From Stenotrophomonas maltophilia (lineage in GTDB: Bacteria > Pseudomonadota > Gammaproteobacteria > Xanthomonadales > Xanthomonadaceae), in contig NZ_CP090423.1 in assembly GCF_023518235.1 (NCBI RefSeq), positions 992,001 through 1,056,000 on the forward strand: a DNA stretch of 64,000 nt, given 5' to 3'. Every line of letters starts with the position of its first letter. Positions within the stretch are counted from its first letter, which is position 1. Of the stretch, positions 43,229 through 53,684 are shown in pieces. Made by a program: the position numbers and the translations under genes. The notes below the pieces were generated by a model that had not been told where the DNA came from, did no database searches, and saw only the letters and a program-made list of their open reading frames with translations.

Positions 43229-44739
43229 GCCCGACCAAGACGCGTCTCACACAGCTCGCCGTGGCCCTCGGGTTGCTGGCGCTCGGCTTTGCCGGCGGCT
43301 ACGCCTGGATGACTCGAACCTCTGATACCACCCCGCCCCCCGGCACGAGCGTCGCAGATCAAGCACGCAAGGTGCTGTACTGGTACGACCCCATGGCGCC
43401 GGAGCAGCGATTCGACAAGCCGGGCAAATCTCCGTTCATGGATATGGAGTTGCTGCCCAAATACGCAGATGAGGCCATAGGGGGCGGAACGCAGATCGAT
43501 CCGCGCCTGCAGCAGAACGTGGGCATACGCACTCAGGAAGTGACGGTAGAGTTACTAGGGACTGCCGTACGCGTGCCGGGCACACTGACGTGGGATCTGA
43601 CCCAGGAAAGCGTGATCAGTGCGCGCATGGAAGGCTTGATCACCCACGTGCAGGTAAAGGCGCCGTTTACCGAGGTTCGTCGTGGTCAAACGCTGGCCAC
43701 CGTGCAGGCCCCGGCATGGAACGCGGCCATCGCCGAAGCACATGCCCTGAGCCAAGCTCAGTCCGCGGGCGCGCGTGAGCTGCAGGGTGCGGCGCAACAA
43801 CGGTTGCGTTCGTTGGGTGTTCCTTCTGGCGCCTCGGCCAGAAGTGGCGTCGTGCTTAGCGCAGACCACAGTGGTGTCGTGACCGAGATCCTGGCACGCG
43901 AGGGACAGACGGTGATGCCCGGTACGCCACTGTTCAAGATCAATGGGCTGGACACGTTGTGGCTGGAGGCCTCGGTACCCCAGGCAGCGCTGGGCACCTT
44001 GCGGCCGGGGACCTCAGTGCAGGCCACGGTCAGTGCCTGGCCGGCAGAGCGCTTTGCCGGACAGATCCAGGCGTTGCTTCCCCAGGTCGACATGGCTAGT
44101 CGCACGCAGCGGGCGCGAATTGTGCTGCGCAACCCGCAGCGTCGGCTGGTGCCGGGCATGTTCGCCGAGGTTCTGGTGCAGCCCGACGCCGAGCAGGCCC
44201 TGCCAGTCGTTCCCACGGAGGCGCTGATCGCCACCGGGCGGGACAGCCGGGTCATCGTGCAGGATCCGGACGGGAGCTTCCGGCCAGTGCGGGTGAGTGT
44301 GGGACGTAGCGTGCAAGGGCGCACGCAGATCGTGGCAGGCTTGGCCGGTGGTGAACGCGTGGTCGTCTCGGGTCAGTTCTTGCTCGACTCCGAAGCCAGT
44401 CTCTCCGGTGCGTTGGAGCGCCTGGGTGCTGCACAACCGACACGCCCTGCCAGCGCATCAGGTGTGCACGAGCGCCATGACGCCGGGCACGAACCACGCA
44501 CTGTCGTGCCGTCACCGTCCAGACAGCCGGCGCCTGTCGCGCCAGACACCTCCACCTCTACGCCGCCGCGCTGCCCGGTGCAGTACTGGTATGACCCGAT
44601 GGTGCCGGAGAAGCATTTCGACAAGCCGGGCAAGTCACCGTTCATGGATATGCAGTTGGTACCCAAGTTCGGCCCCGCCGCAGCCGCTGATTGCCAGGCA
44701 AGCGAGGTCATGTCCGAAGCGATGGAGGGCACACCATGA
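43225..44739 (+). CDS. cusB: Periplasmic adaptor CusB with heavy-metal-binding domains at both ends
   Basis: The product has 504 residues. An N-terminal anchor is followed by a heavy-metal-binding domain (YWYDPMAPEQRFDKPGKSPF), the RND adaptor core (barrel-sandwich and beta-barrel regions around residues 110-370), and a second, nearly identical domain at the C terminus (YWYDPMVPEKHFDKPGKSPF). Most CusB proteins have one such domain. The adaptor passes Cu(I)/Ag(I) to CusA. It overlaps cusA by 4 bp. Confidence 0.92.
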   Translation: MSPTKTRLTQLAVALGLLALGFAGGYAWMTRTSDTTPPPGTSVADQARKVLYWYDPMAPEQRFDKPGKSPFMDMELLPKYADEAIGGGTQIDPRLQQNVGIRTQEVTVELLGTAVRVPGTLTWDLTQESVISARMEGLITHVQVKAPFTEVRRGQTLATVQAPAWNAAIAEAHALSQAQSAGARELQGAAQQRLRSLGVPSGASARSGVVLSADHSGVVTEILAREGQTVMPGTPLFKINGLDTLWLEASVPQAALGTLRPGTSVQATVSAWPAERFAGQIQALLPQVDMASRTQRARIVLRNPQRRLVPGMFAEVLVQPDAEQALPVVPTEALIATGRDSRVIVQDPDGSFRPVRVSVGRSVQGRTQIVAGLAGGERVVVSGQFLLDSEASLSGALERLGAAQPTRPASASGVHERHDAGHEPRTVVPSPSRQPAPVAPDTSTSTPPRCPVQYWYDPMVPEKHFDKPGKSPFMDMQLVPKFGPAAAADCQASEVMSEAMEGTP

Positions 44740-47700
44740 TCGCGCGCCTGATCCATGCTTGCATCGCCAATCGCGTGCTGGTGCTGGTTGCCGCCGCGCT
44801 GCTGGCGGTGGTCGGTATCTGGTCGGTAAAGAACACGCCGCTGGATGCGCTGCCGGACCTGTCCGATACCCAGGTCATCATCCGCACGCAATGGGCGGGG
44901 CAAACCCCGCGCATCATCGAAGACCAGGTCACCTACCCGTTGGCCACCACGATGTTGTCCGTGCCGGGCGTGAAGGCGGTACGCGGCTTCTCCTTCTTCG
45001 GTGATTCATTCGTCTACATCCTGTTTGACGATGCCACTGATCTTTACTGGGCGCGCTCTCGAGTGCTCGAGTACTTGAGCCAGGTACGCGATCGACTTCC
45101 GCCGAATGTGAATCCGGCGCTGGGTCCTGATGCGACAGGACTGGGCTGGATCTACCAGTACGCCTTGGTGGATCGGACAGGTCAACGTGATGTGGGGCAG
45201 CTGCGTGCGTTGCAGGACTGGTTTCTTCGTTATGAGCTAAAAACCGTGCCGGACGTGGCTGAAGTAGCCAGTGTGGGCGGTGCGGTGCGCGCCTGGCAGA
45301 TCCAGCCCGATCCGCAGGCGTTGGCGGCCCGTGGACTGACGGTGGCCGAGCTCATCGAGGCGGTGGATGCGGCCAACGGCGCTACCGGGGGCTCGGTGAT
45401 CGAACAAGGCGAAGCCGAACTGATGGTGCGCAGCGAAGGCTACCTGCGCACACAGGAGGCGTTCGAACAGGTGCCGGTAACCGGCAACGACGGCATCCCC
45501 GTCCTGCTCGGCGAGGTGGCCACGATCAGTCGCGGGCCGGTCTTCCGTCGTGGTATCGCAGAGTTGGATGGTCAAGGTGAGGTGGCCGGCGGCGTGATCG
45601 TCCTGCGGACCGGCAAGGATGCCTTGGGGGCCATTCGGAACGTCAAAGCGCGACTGCAGGCGTTGCAATCCAGCTTGCCCGAGGGCGTGGAAGTGGTGCC
45701 GGTGTACGACCGCTCCGAGCTGATCCAGGATGCGGTACGCAACCTCACCCACAAGCTTGGCGAAGAGTTTCTGGTCGTAGCGCTGGTATGCCTGCTGTTC
45801 CTGTGGCACCTACGCTCGGCGTTGGTGGCCGTCATCACCCTGCCTTTGGGTATCCTGGCGGCCTTCATCGTGATGCACGCCCAGGGGATCTCCGCCAACT
45901 TGCTGTCATTAGGCGGCATCGCCATCGCCATTGGTGCGATGGTCGATGCAGCGGTGGTGATGATCGAAAATGCACACAAGCATCTGGAGCACTGGCGGGA
46001 GGCGCACGGCCGGGAACCTCAGGGTGAGGAGCGCTGGCAGCTGATGGCCCGCTCGGCGGCCGAGGTCGGACCGGCCCTGTTCGCCAGCTTGCTGGTCATC
46101 ACCCTGTCTTTCGTGCCGGTTTTTGCCCTGCAGGCGCAGGAAGGGCGATTGTTCTCGCCTCTGGCCTACACCAAGACCTACGCGATGGCCGCCGCAGCAG
46201 GGTTGTCGGTGACCTTGATCCCCGTCTTGATGGGCTACCTGATCCGCGGCCGCATCCGCCCGGAACAGCAGAACCCCATCAATCGCATCCTGATCGCTGG
46301 CTATCGGCCCATCCTGCTGTGGGTCCTCAAACATCCCGGTGTCACCTTGCTGCTCAGCGGCCTGCTGCTAGTGCTCACCTTGATCCCCTTTAGCCGGTTG
46401 GGCAGTGAGTTCATGCCGCCCTTGGAAGAAGGCAGCCTGTTGTACATGCCCACGGCCCTGCCCGGCCTGTCCGCCGACAAGGCCCGTCAGTTGCTCCAGC
46501 TCTCGGGCCGGATGATCAAGACCGTACCGGAGGTTGAGCACGTGTTCGGCAAGGCGGGCCGTGCCGAAAGTGCGACCGATCCGGCACCGATCGAAATGTT
46601 TGAGACCACCGTGACCTTCAAGCCGCGGGATCAATGGCGCCCGGGCATGACCCCCCAGAAGCTACGCCAGGAGTTGGACGCAGCGGTCAAGATTCCCGGT
46701 CTGACCAACCTATGGGTCCCGCCCATTCGCAATCGCATCGATATGTTGGCCACCGGCATCAAGAGCCCGATTGGGATCAAGGTCTCCGGACCCGATGTGG
46801 AGCAGATCGAGCGCCTGAGCCAGCAGATCGAGCAGGTGGCCAAGACTGTGCCCGGCGTGAGTTCGGCACTGGCCGAACGCGTCACGGGTGGGCGCTATGT
46901 CGATGTACAGGTGCGCCCGGAAATCGCTGCACGTTACGGATTCACTCAAGGCCAACTCCAGCAACTGATTGCCACGGTCGTTGGCGGTGATCCAATCGGG
47001 GAAACGATCGAGGGGCGCGAACGCTATCCCATCGTCTTGCGCTACCCCCGTGGCCAGCGTGACTCGTTGCAGGCCTTGCAGGATCTGCCGCTGATCGCGC
47101 CAGGCGGTGTGCAACTGACCTTGAGCCAGGTGGCGGAGCTGTCAATCAGCCCAGGCCCGCCGATGCTCAAGAGCGATAACGGCCGGTTGGTGGGCTACAT
47201 CTACGTGGATGTGGCCGATCGCGACTTGGGATCGGTGGTCCAGGACCTGCAAGCCGCGGTGCAGACCCAGGTGAGTTTGCCTGCCGGCTATGGTCTGGCG
47301 TGGTCGGGGCAGTACGAGTATCTGCAACGGGCTTTGGCACGCCTGCAATGGGTGGTGCCCGCGGCGTTGGCGATCATCTTCCTGGTCATCTGGATGGTGT
47401 TTCGCCGGCTTAGCGATGTATCCATCATCCTGCTCAGCTTGCCCTTGGCGTTGGTGGGCGGTTTCTGGTTGATCTGGGGGCTGGGCCATGCGATTTCGGT
47501 GGCCAGCATGATCGGATTCATCGCCCTGGGCGGCGTTGCGGCTGAGTTCGGCGTCATCATGCTGCTGTACCTGCGTCATGCCTGGGAGCAGCGCTTGGCC
47601 AGCGGTGCGCCGGAAGATGTGTCTACCCTGCAAGAGGCTATCTACGAAGGCGCCGTGCAACGGGTGCGCCCGAAGGCGATGACGGTAGCCGTCATCCTGG

Positions 47701-47876
47701 CCGGGTTGTTTCCGCTTTTCGTCGGTGCCGGTGCCGGCTCGGAGGTCATGCAACGTATCGCCGCGCCGATGCTGGGTGGCATGCTCACCGCACCGGTGCT
47801 CTCTATGGTGGTGATTCCCGCAGCGTTCTATCTAGTGCGGCGACGTGGATTGCGCGCGGCGCGGGGCGACCAATGA
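44736..47876 (+). CDS. cusA: RND copper/silver efflux pump CusA
   Basis: The product has 1,046 residues from the ATG at 44736, overlapping cusB. It has the HAE1/CzcA-type heavy-metal RND layout: first helix IANRVLVLVAAALLAVVGIW, periplasmic domains, TM4 motif LSLGGIAIAIGAMVDAAVVM, then the second half with the same fold. It forms an inner-membrane trimer driven by proton influx that exports Cu(I)/Ag(I) through CusB and CusC. Confidence 0.95.
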   Translation: MIARLIHACIANRVLVLVAAALLAVVGIWSVKNTPLDALPDLSDTQVIIRTQWAGQTPRIIEDQVTYPLATTMLSVPGVKAVRGFSFFGDSFVYILFDDATDLYWARSRVLEYLSQVRDRLPPNVNPALGPDATGLGWIYQYALVDRTGQRDVGQLRALQDWFLRYELKTVPDVAEVASVGGAVRAWQIQPDPQALAARGLTVAELIEAVDAANGATGGSVIEQGEAELMVRSEGYLRTQEAFEQVPVTGNDGIPVLLGEVATISRGPVFRRGIAELDGQGEVAGGVIVLRTGKDALGAIRNVKARLQALQSSLPEGVEVVPVYDRSELIQDAVRNLTHKLGEEFLVVALVCLLFLWHLRSALVAVITLPLGILAAFIVMHAQGISANLLSLGGIAIAIGAMVDAAVVMIENAHKHLEHWREAHGREPQGEERWQLMARSAAEVGPALFASLLVITLSFVPVFALQAQEGRLFSPLAYTKTYAMAAAAGLSVTLIPVLMGYLIRGRIRPEQQNPINRILIAGYRPILLWVLKHPGVTLLLSGLLLVLTLIPFSRLGSEFMPPLEEGSLLYMPTALPGLSADKARQLLQLSGRMIKTVPEVEHVFGKAGRAESATDPAPIEMFETTVTFKPRDQWRPGMTPQKLRQELDAAVKIPGLTNLWVPPIRNRIDMLATGIKSPIGIKVSGPDVEQIERLSQQIEQVAKTVPGVSSALAERVTGGRYVDVQVRPEIAARYGFTQGQLQQLIATVVGGDPIGETIEGRERYPIVLRYPRGQRDSLQALQDLPLIAPGGVQLTLSQVAELSISPGPPMLKSDNGRLVGYIYVDVADRDLGSVVQDLQAAVQTQVSLPAGYGLAWSGQYEYLQRALARLQWVVPAALAIIFLVIWMVFRRLSDVSIILLSLPLALVGGFWLIWGLGHAISVASMIGFIALGGVAAEFGVIMLLYLRHAWEQRLASGAPEDVSTLQEAIYEGAVQRVRPKAMTVAVILAGLFPLFVGAGAGSEVMQRIAAPMLGGMLTAPVLSMVVIPAAFYLVRRRGLRAARGDQ

Positions 47877-47914
47877 GAGACAGACTGAGCACTTGAGGTA
47901 AGTCCCCACAAAAA

Positions 47915-47948
47915 GACGCCAGTCATGGAAGAAGTCATGACTGGCGTC
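47915..47948. terminator. Strong hairpin between cusA and the convergent gene
   Basis: GACGCCAGTCATG and CATGACTGGCGTC form a perfect 13-bp stem with an 8-nt loop. An A-run on the left (T-run on the minus strand) makes it a good terminator for the leftward gene at 47981; it may also end the cus transcript. Confidence 0.75.
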
Positions 47949-47980
47949 AAAGGGGAGAGTACCGCCTACATGCTTACTTA

Positions 47981-48811
47981 TCAGTGCCCGGCGTGCGGGG
48001 AAATCTCAAAGCTCAGCGACGCCCGATCCGACACAAAATCCAAACCATTTTGTGTAGAGGGCACAATGTGATTGGTGTGGATGTACCAGGTCTTGGCGGT
48101 GGTCACCTGGAAACTGGCTTGGCCTTGGGCATCGGTGCGCAGGAGCGTAGCGCTACCGTGCCCACCCTTGACCGGTGCGTCAGCACGATGACCGACGTAC
48201 ACGCGTAGGTTGGGCACTGGCGTGCCCTGCTGCAGCACCTGGAACGACAGCTGTTCGCCGACCTTCACGCTTCCAGGATTGCGGGCCAAGCGGATCTCCA
48301 GCGGATAGCCCAGCGAGGCAGCGAAATCGTCGGTCAGTTTTGTGCCCACCTGTCCAATGGTACGAGCATGCTTGGTATAGCTATAGGTGACCCCTTTGGG
48401 AAACTTGCTCGCATCATAGGTGGCCAGGGTATCGGGCAAGTCTTCCAACTCCAGGTACTTGCCGAACTCGCTGGCCGTACGCGTGCTGGTGGAGGCCATC
48501 GTCGAGACCCCCAGCAGATAGGTGCCCTCGCCCGCCGGATGCACGGTGAGCTGGCTCTGCTTGCCGACCTCTTTCCAACTGGCCAAGTCCGGTGCAGCCT
48601 TAGCGCCGCCCTGACTCAGCGAAACGTCCTGTAGACGCGCTCGGGTGACTGCACCTGCACTTTCATCGAAGGTGCCATTGTTCACCAACGCTGTGTTCGC
48701 CTCGCCCGCTGCGGTGCCAGGCTTGGAGAAAGCGACAAACAGGTCGTGCGCACCGGCACTGCCGGCCACAGCGAACAGCAGTAGTGTGGCGGATAGTTGC
48801 GTGTTTCTCAT
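47981..48811 (-). CDS. DUF4198-domain periplasmic protein
   Basis: The product has 276 residues. Signal peptide ending in AGAHDLFVAF, the usual DUF4198 start with the His after cleavage, then beta-rich domains (LSFQVLQQGTPVPNLRVYVG; TDAQGQASFQVTTAKTWYIH) with a His-rich end. The family is linked to metal uptake or handling (for example with nickel/cobalt transporters). Its place beside the copper genes and a TonB-receptor remnant supports a metal role. Confidence 0.8.
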   Translation of the reverse strand: MRNTQLSATLLLFAVAGSAGAHDLFVAFSKPGTAAGEANTALVNNGTFDESAGAVTRARLQDVSLSQGGAKAAPDLASWKEVGKQSQLTVHPAGEGTYLLGVSTMASTSTRTASEFGKYLELEDLPDTLATYDASKFPKGVTYSYTKHARTIGQVGTKLTDDFAASLGYPLEIRLARNPGSVKVGEQLSFQVLQQGTPVPNLRVYVGHRADAPVKGGHGSATLLRTDAQGQASFQVTTAKTWYIHTNHIVPSTQNGLDFVSDRASLSFEISPHAGH

Positions 48812-48837
48812 GATGTGTAGCTCCTCGTGATCGTGGC

Positions 48838-49206
48838 TTACCAGTGGTAACCAAAGCGGACATTCCAGCGACGACCCAGCAAGTCGTACGTCATGGTGTC
48901 GGTGTCGGTGTTGGGGTTGTTCTTCACGAACGGCGCCTTCTTATCGAGCACTTTTTCAACGCCGGCGGAGATATCCCACTTCTTCTTGATGCCGTAGCTC
49001 AGTTGCAGGCTGTGGTACACCACGCTGGACACATGCGAGCCGATCGTGTCGGGCACGGCGATGATGTCGTCCGCGCTGCCGATGTACTGCGCCGAATAGA
49101 CGCCGGTCCAACGGTTCTTGCCCATACGCAGTGAGCCCAAGCCACGCCACTGGGTGTAGCTACCCAAGCCGCTGGTGATCTTGCCGGCGTACTCAATGGT
49201 GGTGGC
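48838..49206 (-). pseudogene. C-terminal remnant of a TonB-dependent receptor
   Basis: About 120 residues read as outer-membrane beta strands (SGLGSYTQWRGLGSLRMGKN; GVYSAQYIGSADD; ISAGVEKVLDKKAPFVKNNP) and end with RWNVRFGYHW, the terminal aromatic signature of outer membrane proteins. The plug and most of the barrel are missing; the frame runs into unrelated DNA at about 49200. It is the end of a gene cut by deletion or rearrangement. Confidence 0.75.
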
Positions 49207-49402
49207 CCCGGGCGTGAGCGCCCCCAACCCACGCGGGGTGAGTCTGGAGGTCCTGGAAGCCCTGCTGGATCTGGTCATGGCCTCGGGCAAGGTACGTGTG
49301 GTCGACGTGGCGGAACTGTGTCCGCCCCTGGATCCGGATCAAGCCACCGCACGTGTGGCCGCGCGTTTGATCCACCGAATGGTCAGTGCGCAGGCTCAGT
49401 GA
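49199..49402 (+). pseudogene. C-terminal fragment of an arginase-family enzyme (formimidoylglutamase/agmatinase-like)
   Basis: VVAPGVSAPNPRGVSLEVLE, ALLDLVMASGKVRVVDVAEL, then LCPPLDPDQATARVAARLIH is the C-terminal part of ureohydrolases such as HutG. The N-terminal metal-binding motifs are missing. It abuts the TonB-receptor remnant, so two unrelated gene ends were joined here. Confidence 0.7.
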
Positions 49403-49431
49403 AGTGATATCGGCTGGCAAAAGGCAGTGAG

Positions 49432-49983
49432 CTAATGGGAACGCTCAGCCAGCAACTGCTTCATTTGCGCGATCTCCTGTGTCTGCGAGGTAATAATGTC
49501 CTGGCAGAGCTTCACCAACTCAGGATCCTTCAGACGATTCTCCTCACACATCAGGATGGCGCCAGCGTGGTGGGGAATCATCGAACGGATGAACTGTTTG
49601 TCAGTGACCGCTGCTTGAGTGCGAATGCCCCACCAGCAGAACAGCATGAACGCCACCGTCAGACCAGCCAGAATCAGATTGCGTCGGCGATCGGGGTACA
49701 TGCTGGACATTAGCCACAGCTCGATCAGCAGCATGGGAGCGGCCATCAGGCCCGCCATGTAGAACTGGTTCACGTTGTTATAGACGTTAGCCCACTGATC
49801 GACCATTGCGTACATCAATGCGTACATGGCCACGAAAGACAGGCCCATCATCAACAACAGGCGGCCGTAATGGCCTTGATGCCCTTGTTGTGCCTGGTGG
49901 GCAGGTTGGTGTGAGGCGTGCGGTTTTGCGTGCTGGGACTGCGGGTCTTGCGCGTTTTCGTGCGTACCGTGCGAAGAGGACAT
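49432..49983 (-). CDS. DUF305 membrane protein
   Basis: The product has 183 residues. A His-rich N terminus (about residues 1-40) is followed by three membrane helices and the DUF305 ferritin-like domain part (IRSMIPHHAGAILMCEENRL). Members occur in copper and silver clusters as periplasmic or membrane metal-binding proteins. It is first of the leftward genes after the P-type ATPase and EF-hand genes. Confidence 0.85.
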   Translation of the reverse strand: MSSSHGTHENAQDPQSQHAKPHASHQPAHQAQQGHQGHYGRLLLMMGLSFVAMYALMYAMVDQWANVYNNVNQFYMAGLMAAPMLLIELWLMSSMYPDRRRNLILAGLTVAFMLFCWWGIRTQAAVTDKQFIRSMIPHHAGAILMCEENRLKDPELVKLCQDIITSQTQEIAQMKQLLAERSH

Positions 49984-50057
49984 AACAATCTCCGTGGGAA
50001 TGGCAGAACGGCGGAAGAACCCGCGAACTGTTGGAACAGCTCCCGGGCTGAGAACAC

Positions 50058-50333
50058 TTACATACCCTTGCCGGCAGCGAATTCCTGCGGGCTCAGCTTG
50101 CCATCTTTGTTGCTATCGAGCATGCCAAAGTGCGGCGCCAGCTTGTGCTTGGCCAGTTCTTCCTTGGACAGCGAGCCGTCCTTGTTGGCATCGAGCTTGG
50201 TGAAATCGGCATCGGCCGCCGCCGGCTTGTGCTGACCGTGGTCGGTGGTGGGCGTGGTGGTCTGGCCGCCGGCGAAGGCCGCGCCCGCCATCAGGAACAA
50301 GGCCATCATCGAGAGGGAGGCATAACGCTTCAT
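50058..50333 (-). CDS. Periplasmic EF-hand protein
   Basis: The product has 91 residues from the ATG at 50333 (AAGGAG upstream). Signal peptide and two EF-hands (DANKDGSLSKEEL and DSNKDGKLSPQEF) with full Asp/Asn/Glu ligands. EF-hand proteins of this type occur in xanthomonad copper clusters. Probably binds calcium or another divalent ion; its exact job is unknown. Confidence 0.82.
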   Translation of the reverse strand: MKRYASLSMMALFLMAGAAFAGGQTTTPTTDHGQHKPAAADADFTKLDANKDGSLSKEELAKHKLAPHFGMLDSNKDGKLSPQEFAAGKGM

Positions 50334-50361
50334 TGCAGTACTCCTTGTGGGATATGAGCCA

Positions 50362-52683
50362 TCAGTGACAGGAATGGCCGCGCGCAGGCTCATCGGCGCG
50401 GTCAGGGTGGGGGGTGGCAACAACGGTGGAGCCGGACAAACGCAGGGCATTGGTGACCACCGAAACCGAGCTCAGGCTCATGGCCAGGGCCGCCATCATC
50501 GGACTGAGCAAAAGGCCGAAGCTGGGATACAGCAAGCCGGCGGCGATAGGCACGCCGATGGCGTTGTAGACGAAGGCGAAGCCCAGGTTCTGCTTCATAT
50601 TGGCCACCGTCAAAGACGAGATGGCACGGGCTTGCACGATGCGCCTCAAATCACCCTTGACCAGGGTGAGCTGGGCGCTGGACATGGCCACATCCGTGCC
50701 CGTCCCCATCGCGATGCCCACATCGGCTGCCGCCAGGGCCGGCGCATCGTTGATGCCATCGCCAGCCATGGCCACGCGACGACCCTGGGCTTTGAGTTGC
50801 TGGACCAGGTCGGCCTTGTCCTGCGGCTTGACGCCACCACGCACATCCTCGATGCCCAGCGTGCGCCCCACGGCCTCGGCCGTCGCCTGTGCGTCACCGG
50901 AGGCCATCACCACGTGCAGGCCATCGGCACGTAGCAGGTTCAAGGCAGGCAAGGTCGTGGCTTTGATGGGATCAGCCACCGCAATGGCGCCGGCCAACCG
51001 ACCATTGACCGCCAGGAACATCACGCTAGCGCCTTCTTTCCGAAGACGCTCGGCGCTGCTTTGCAAAGGTGCTACATCGGCGCCAACCGACGCCATCAGG
51101 CTTTGGTTGCCGAGCACGACATCCTGATCGGACACGCGCCCGCGGACGCCTTGGCCGGTGAGCGAATCAAAATCTTGGGCGGCCACCAGGTTCAAGCCAC
51201 GTCGCTGGGCTTCAGCCACGATGGCCTCGGCCAAGGGGTGCTCACTGCCCTGCTCCAAGCTGCCGGCCAAACAAAGGATCTGATCGGCGTCGAAGCCGGC
51301 GTTGGAGAGCGTGTCGCGAAAGGCTGGACGCCCCTCGGTCAACGTACCGGTCTTGTCCACGATCAACGTGTCGATCAGACGTAGCTGCTCGATCGCCTGA
51401 GCATCGCGGAACAGGACCCCGACCTGCGCAGCGCGGCCAGTGGCGACCATGATCGACATGGGGGTAGCCAAACCCAAGGCACACGGGCAAGCAATGATCA
51501 GAACCGATACGGCATTGAGGACGGCAAAGGTCCAGGACGGTTCGGGTCCAAACAGACCCCATCCGAAGAACGTGAGCACCGCCGTGGCCAGCACGGCCAG
51601 GACAAACCAGTACGCCACCTTGTCCGCCATACGCTGCATCGGCGCGCGGGAGCGCTGGGCTTGGGCTACCAACTGCACAATCTGCGCCAGTACCGTCCCG
51701 GATCCGACTTTGTCCGCCCGGATGACTAAGGCGCCCGTCCCGTTGAGCGTGGCGCCTATAACGTGATCACCGACAGCCTTCTCCACCGGAATGGGTTCAC
51801 CGGTCAGCATCGACTCATCGACACTGGCGCGGCCTTCGATGACTTCCCCATCGACCGGCACCTTCTCGCCCGGTCGTACGCGAAGCAGATCACCCACGTG
51901 CACGTGATCCAGCGCAACGTCCTCTTCGCCCCCATCGGGTTTGACGCGGCGAGCCGTCTTGGGCGCCAATCCCAGCAGGGACTTGATGGCCGCCGAGGTT
52001 TTGGAACGCGCCCGCAGTTCCAGCAGCTGTCCGAGCAGGGTGAGCGAGACGATGACCGCTGCCGCCTCGAAGTAGACCCCTACCCGTCCATGCTCGCGGA
52101 AAGAGTCCGGAAACAGGTCCGGTGCCACGGTGGCCACCACGCTGTAGCCAAACGCGGCGGCCACGCCGATGCCGATCAGCGTCCACATGTTGGGGCTGCG
52201 ATTGCCGATGGACTGTAGGCAGCGCTCAAAGAAAGGCCACCCCGCCCAGAGCACCACCGGGGCGCTCAGCACGAGCTCAATCCAGGTGCGCGCCTGCGTG
52301 GACAAGCCGGGCAGACGGTGTCCCAGCATGGCCAAGACCAGGACGATCAACGTCAAAGGCAACGTCCACCAGAACCTTCGGGTGAAATCGCGTAACTCTG
52401 GATTGTCGTCCTCCTCCAGCGAGGGCATCTCCGGCTCCAGCGCCATGCCGCAGATCGGACAGGTGCCGGGACCTGGCTGACGAATCTGCGGATGCATCGG
52501 GCAGGTGTAGACCGTGGCGTGGGTACCGCTGGGTTGGGCCACCGCTGCTGGGGCGGTCACTTCAACTTGCTGGGGAGCATCGTCCGTATAGCGGACGGGA
52601 TTGGTGATGACCCGTCCATCCGCAGCCTCGACAGGGGCTGCGCCTGCAGAATGGTGATGGTCATGGGACGACGGTGAGTTCAT
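50362..52683 (-). CDS. Copper-translocating P1B-type ATPase
   Basis: The product has 773 residues from the ATG at 52683. His-rich start, then a heavy-metal-binding domain ([20 protein letters not shown]), eight membrane helices with the CPC motif ([12 protein letters not shown]), actuator TGE ([11 protein letters not shown]), phosphorylation DKTGT and hinge [10 protein letters not shown]. No CxxC HMA domain at the N terminus. It pumps Cu(I), perhaps also Ag(I), out of the cytoplasm using ATP. Confidence 0.95.
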   Translation of the reverse strand: MNSPSSHDHHHSAGAAPVEAADGRVITNPVRYTDDAPQQVEVTAPAAVAQPSGTHATVYTCPMHPQIRQPGPGTCPICGMALEPEMPSLEEDDNPELRDFTRRFWWTLPLTLIVLVLAMLGHRLPGLSTQARTWIELVLSAPVVLWAGWPFFERCLQSIGNRSPNMWTLIGIGVAAAFGYSVVATVAPDLFPDSFREHGRVGVYFEAAAVIVSLTLLGQLLELRARSKTSAAIKSLLGLAPKTARRVKPDGGEEDVALDHVHVGDLLRVRPGEKVPVDGEVIEGRASVDESMLTGEPIPVEKAVGDHVIGATLNGTGALVIRADKVGSGTVLAQIVQLVAQAQRSRAPMQRMADKVAYWFVLAVLATAVLTFFGWGLFGPEPSWTFAVLNAVSVLIIACPCALGLATPMSIMVATGRAAQVGVLFRDAQAIEQLRLIDTLIVDKTGTLTEGRPAFRDTLSNAGFDADQILCLAGSLEQGSEHPLAEAIVAEAQRRGLNLVAAQDFDSLTGQGVRGRVSDQDVVLGNQSLMASVGADVAPLQSSAERLRKEGASVMFLAVNGRLAGAIAVADPIKATTLPALNLLRADGLHVVMASGDAQATAEAVGRTLGIEDVRGGVKPQDKADLVQQLKAQGRRVAMAGDGINDAPALAAADVGIAMGTGTDVAMSSAQLTLVKGDLRRIVQARAISSLTVANMKQNLGFAFVYNAIGVPIAAGLLYPSFGLLLSPMMAALAMSLSSVSVVTNALRLSGSTVVATPHPDRADEPARGHSCH

Positions 52684-52744
52684 GCCGATGCTCGCTTTAG
52701 TGGGGATGGACTGCCAAGGCAGTGTGCCATTGCGGGTTACACAG

Positions 52745-53674
52745 CTATTCGGGGCTGAGCGTCCCGAGCACTGAAACAACAATCAGGATCAAGATGGCCA
52801 GCGCGGCCTCAGCCGTAACACTCTGCCGCAAAGCCCGCACCTCCTGCGCGGGATCTCCGCTGGTCAGCGCTCGTTCCAAGCGCGGCACCAGCGTCCATCG
52901 GTGCAGCGCTCCCAAACCCAGCATTCCAGCGAACAGGGCCAGTTTGAAAAGCAGCAACTTCCCGTAGGTGCTCTGGAACAGGGCCGAAAACGACCACGCG
53001 GTGAGATCCCCGTAGTGCGCGATGCCGGACACGATGAGCGCACCAACGAAGATCGTTCCCAGCGTCGAAAAACCATGCAGAAAGTCATGCGTTGATCGCA
53101 GACGCCCGCTGCCGTTCGTCTCTTTGCCGCGCAGCAGCATGGCAAGGAACATCAGGACCGCTGCGATCCAGCCGCCTGCCGCGAGAAGATGGACGATGCC
53201 TGCAGCAAGCCGGACCGCGCCTGCCAAGCCCTCGCCAGCGGCGGCGTGGCCGTTCCATGCCAGCGAAGCGAGTGCGCCGCCCGCCAGCATCGCCCCCAGC
53301 GGGAAGGCGGTCTCCACCTTCCCGCGGCGACGATGCCATCCGAGCACGAACATCAGGGCGACCAGCAGCGCGCCTCTCGCCATGGCTGCCCGGCCCGCGG
53401 ACGTCTCGAGCAGATACCAGCCAAGCGATGCGCGATCAACCTCGGCAAGCGGCATTCCCATGATGCCCGCGGTCTTGAAGACGACATCGAGCCCGGTGAG
53501 CACGAGACCGGCTACGGCACCCGCCAATAGAACGCCCATGAGTGACCACCCGGCCAAGGCGTCGGCGAGTGCCGATCGACGCGACCCGTACCAACCGAAG
53601 AGTGGAACCCCGAAAAGAACCATGATGACAAGGTATTCCAAGAATCTCAGTGCATAAGCCGACAGGTCGAACAT
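52745..53674 (-). CDS. copD: Copper resistance membrane protein CopD
   Basis: The product has 309 residues from the ATG at 53674. Eight or so membrane helices; conserved His in [29 protein letters not shown] and [12 protein letters not shown]. It is known to act with CopC in copper transfer across the inner membrane. It follows copC by 10 bp. Confidence 0.92.
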   Translation of the reverse strand: MFDLSAYALRFLEYLVIMVLFGVPLFGWYGSRRSALADALAGWSLMGVLLAGAVAGLVLTGLDVVFKTAGIMGMPLAEVDRASLGWYLLETSAGRAAMARGALLVALMFVLGWHRRRGKVETAFPLGAMLAGGALASLAWNGHAAAGEGLAGAVRLAAGIVHLLAAGGWIAAVLMFLAMLLRGKETNGSGRLRSTHDFLHGFSTLGTIFVGALIVSGIAHYGDLTAWSFSALFQSTYGKLLLFKLALFAGMLGLGALHRWTLVPRLERALTSGDPAQEVRALRQSVTAEAALAILILIVVSVLGTLSPE

Positions 53675-53684
53675 TCGCGACTCC

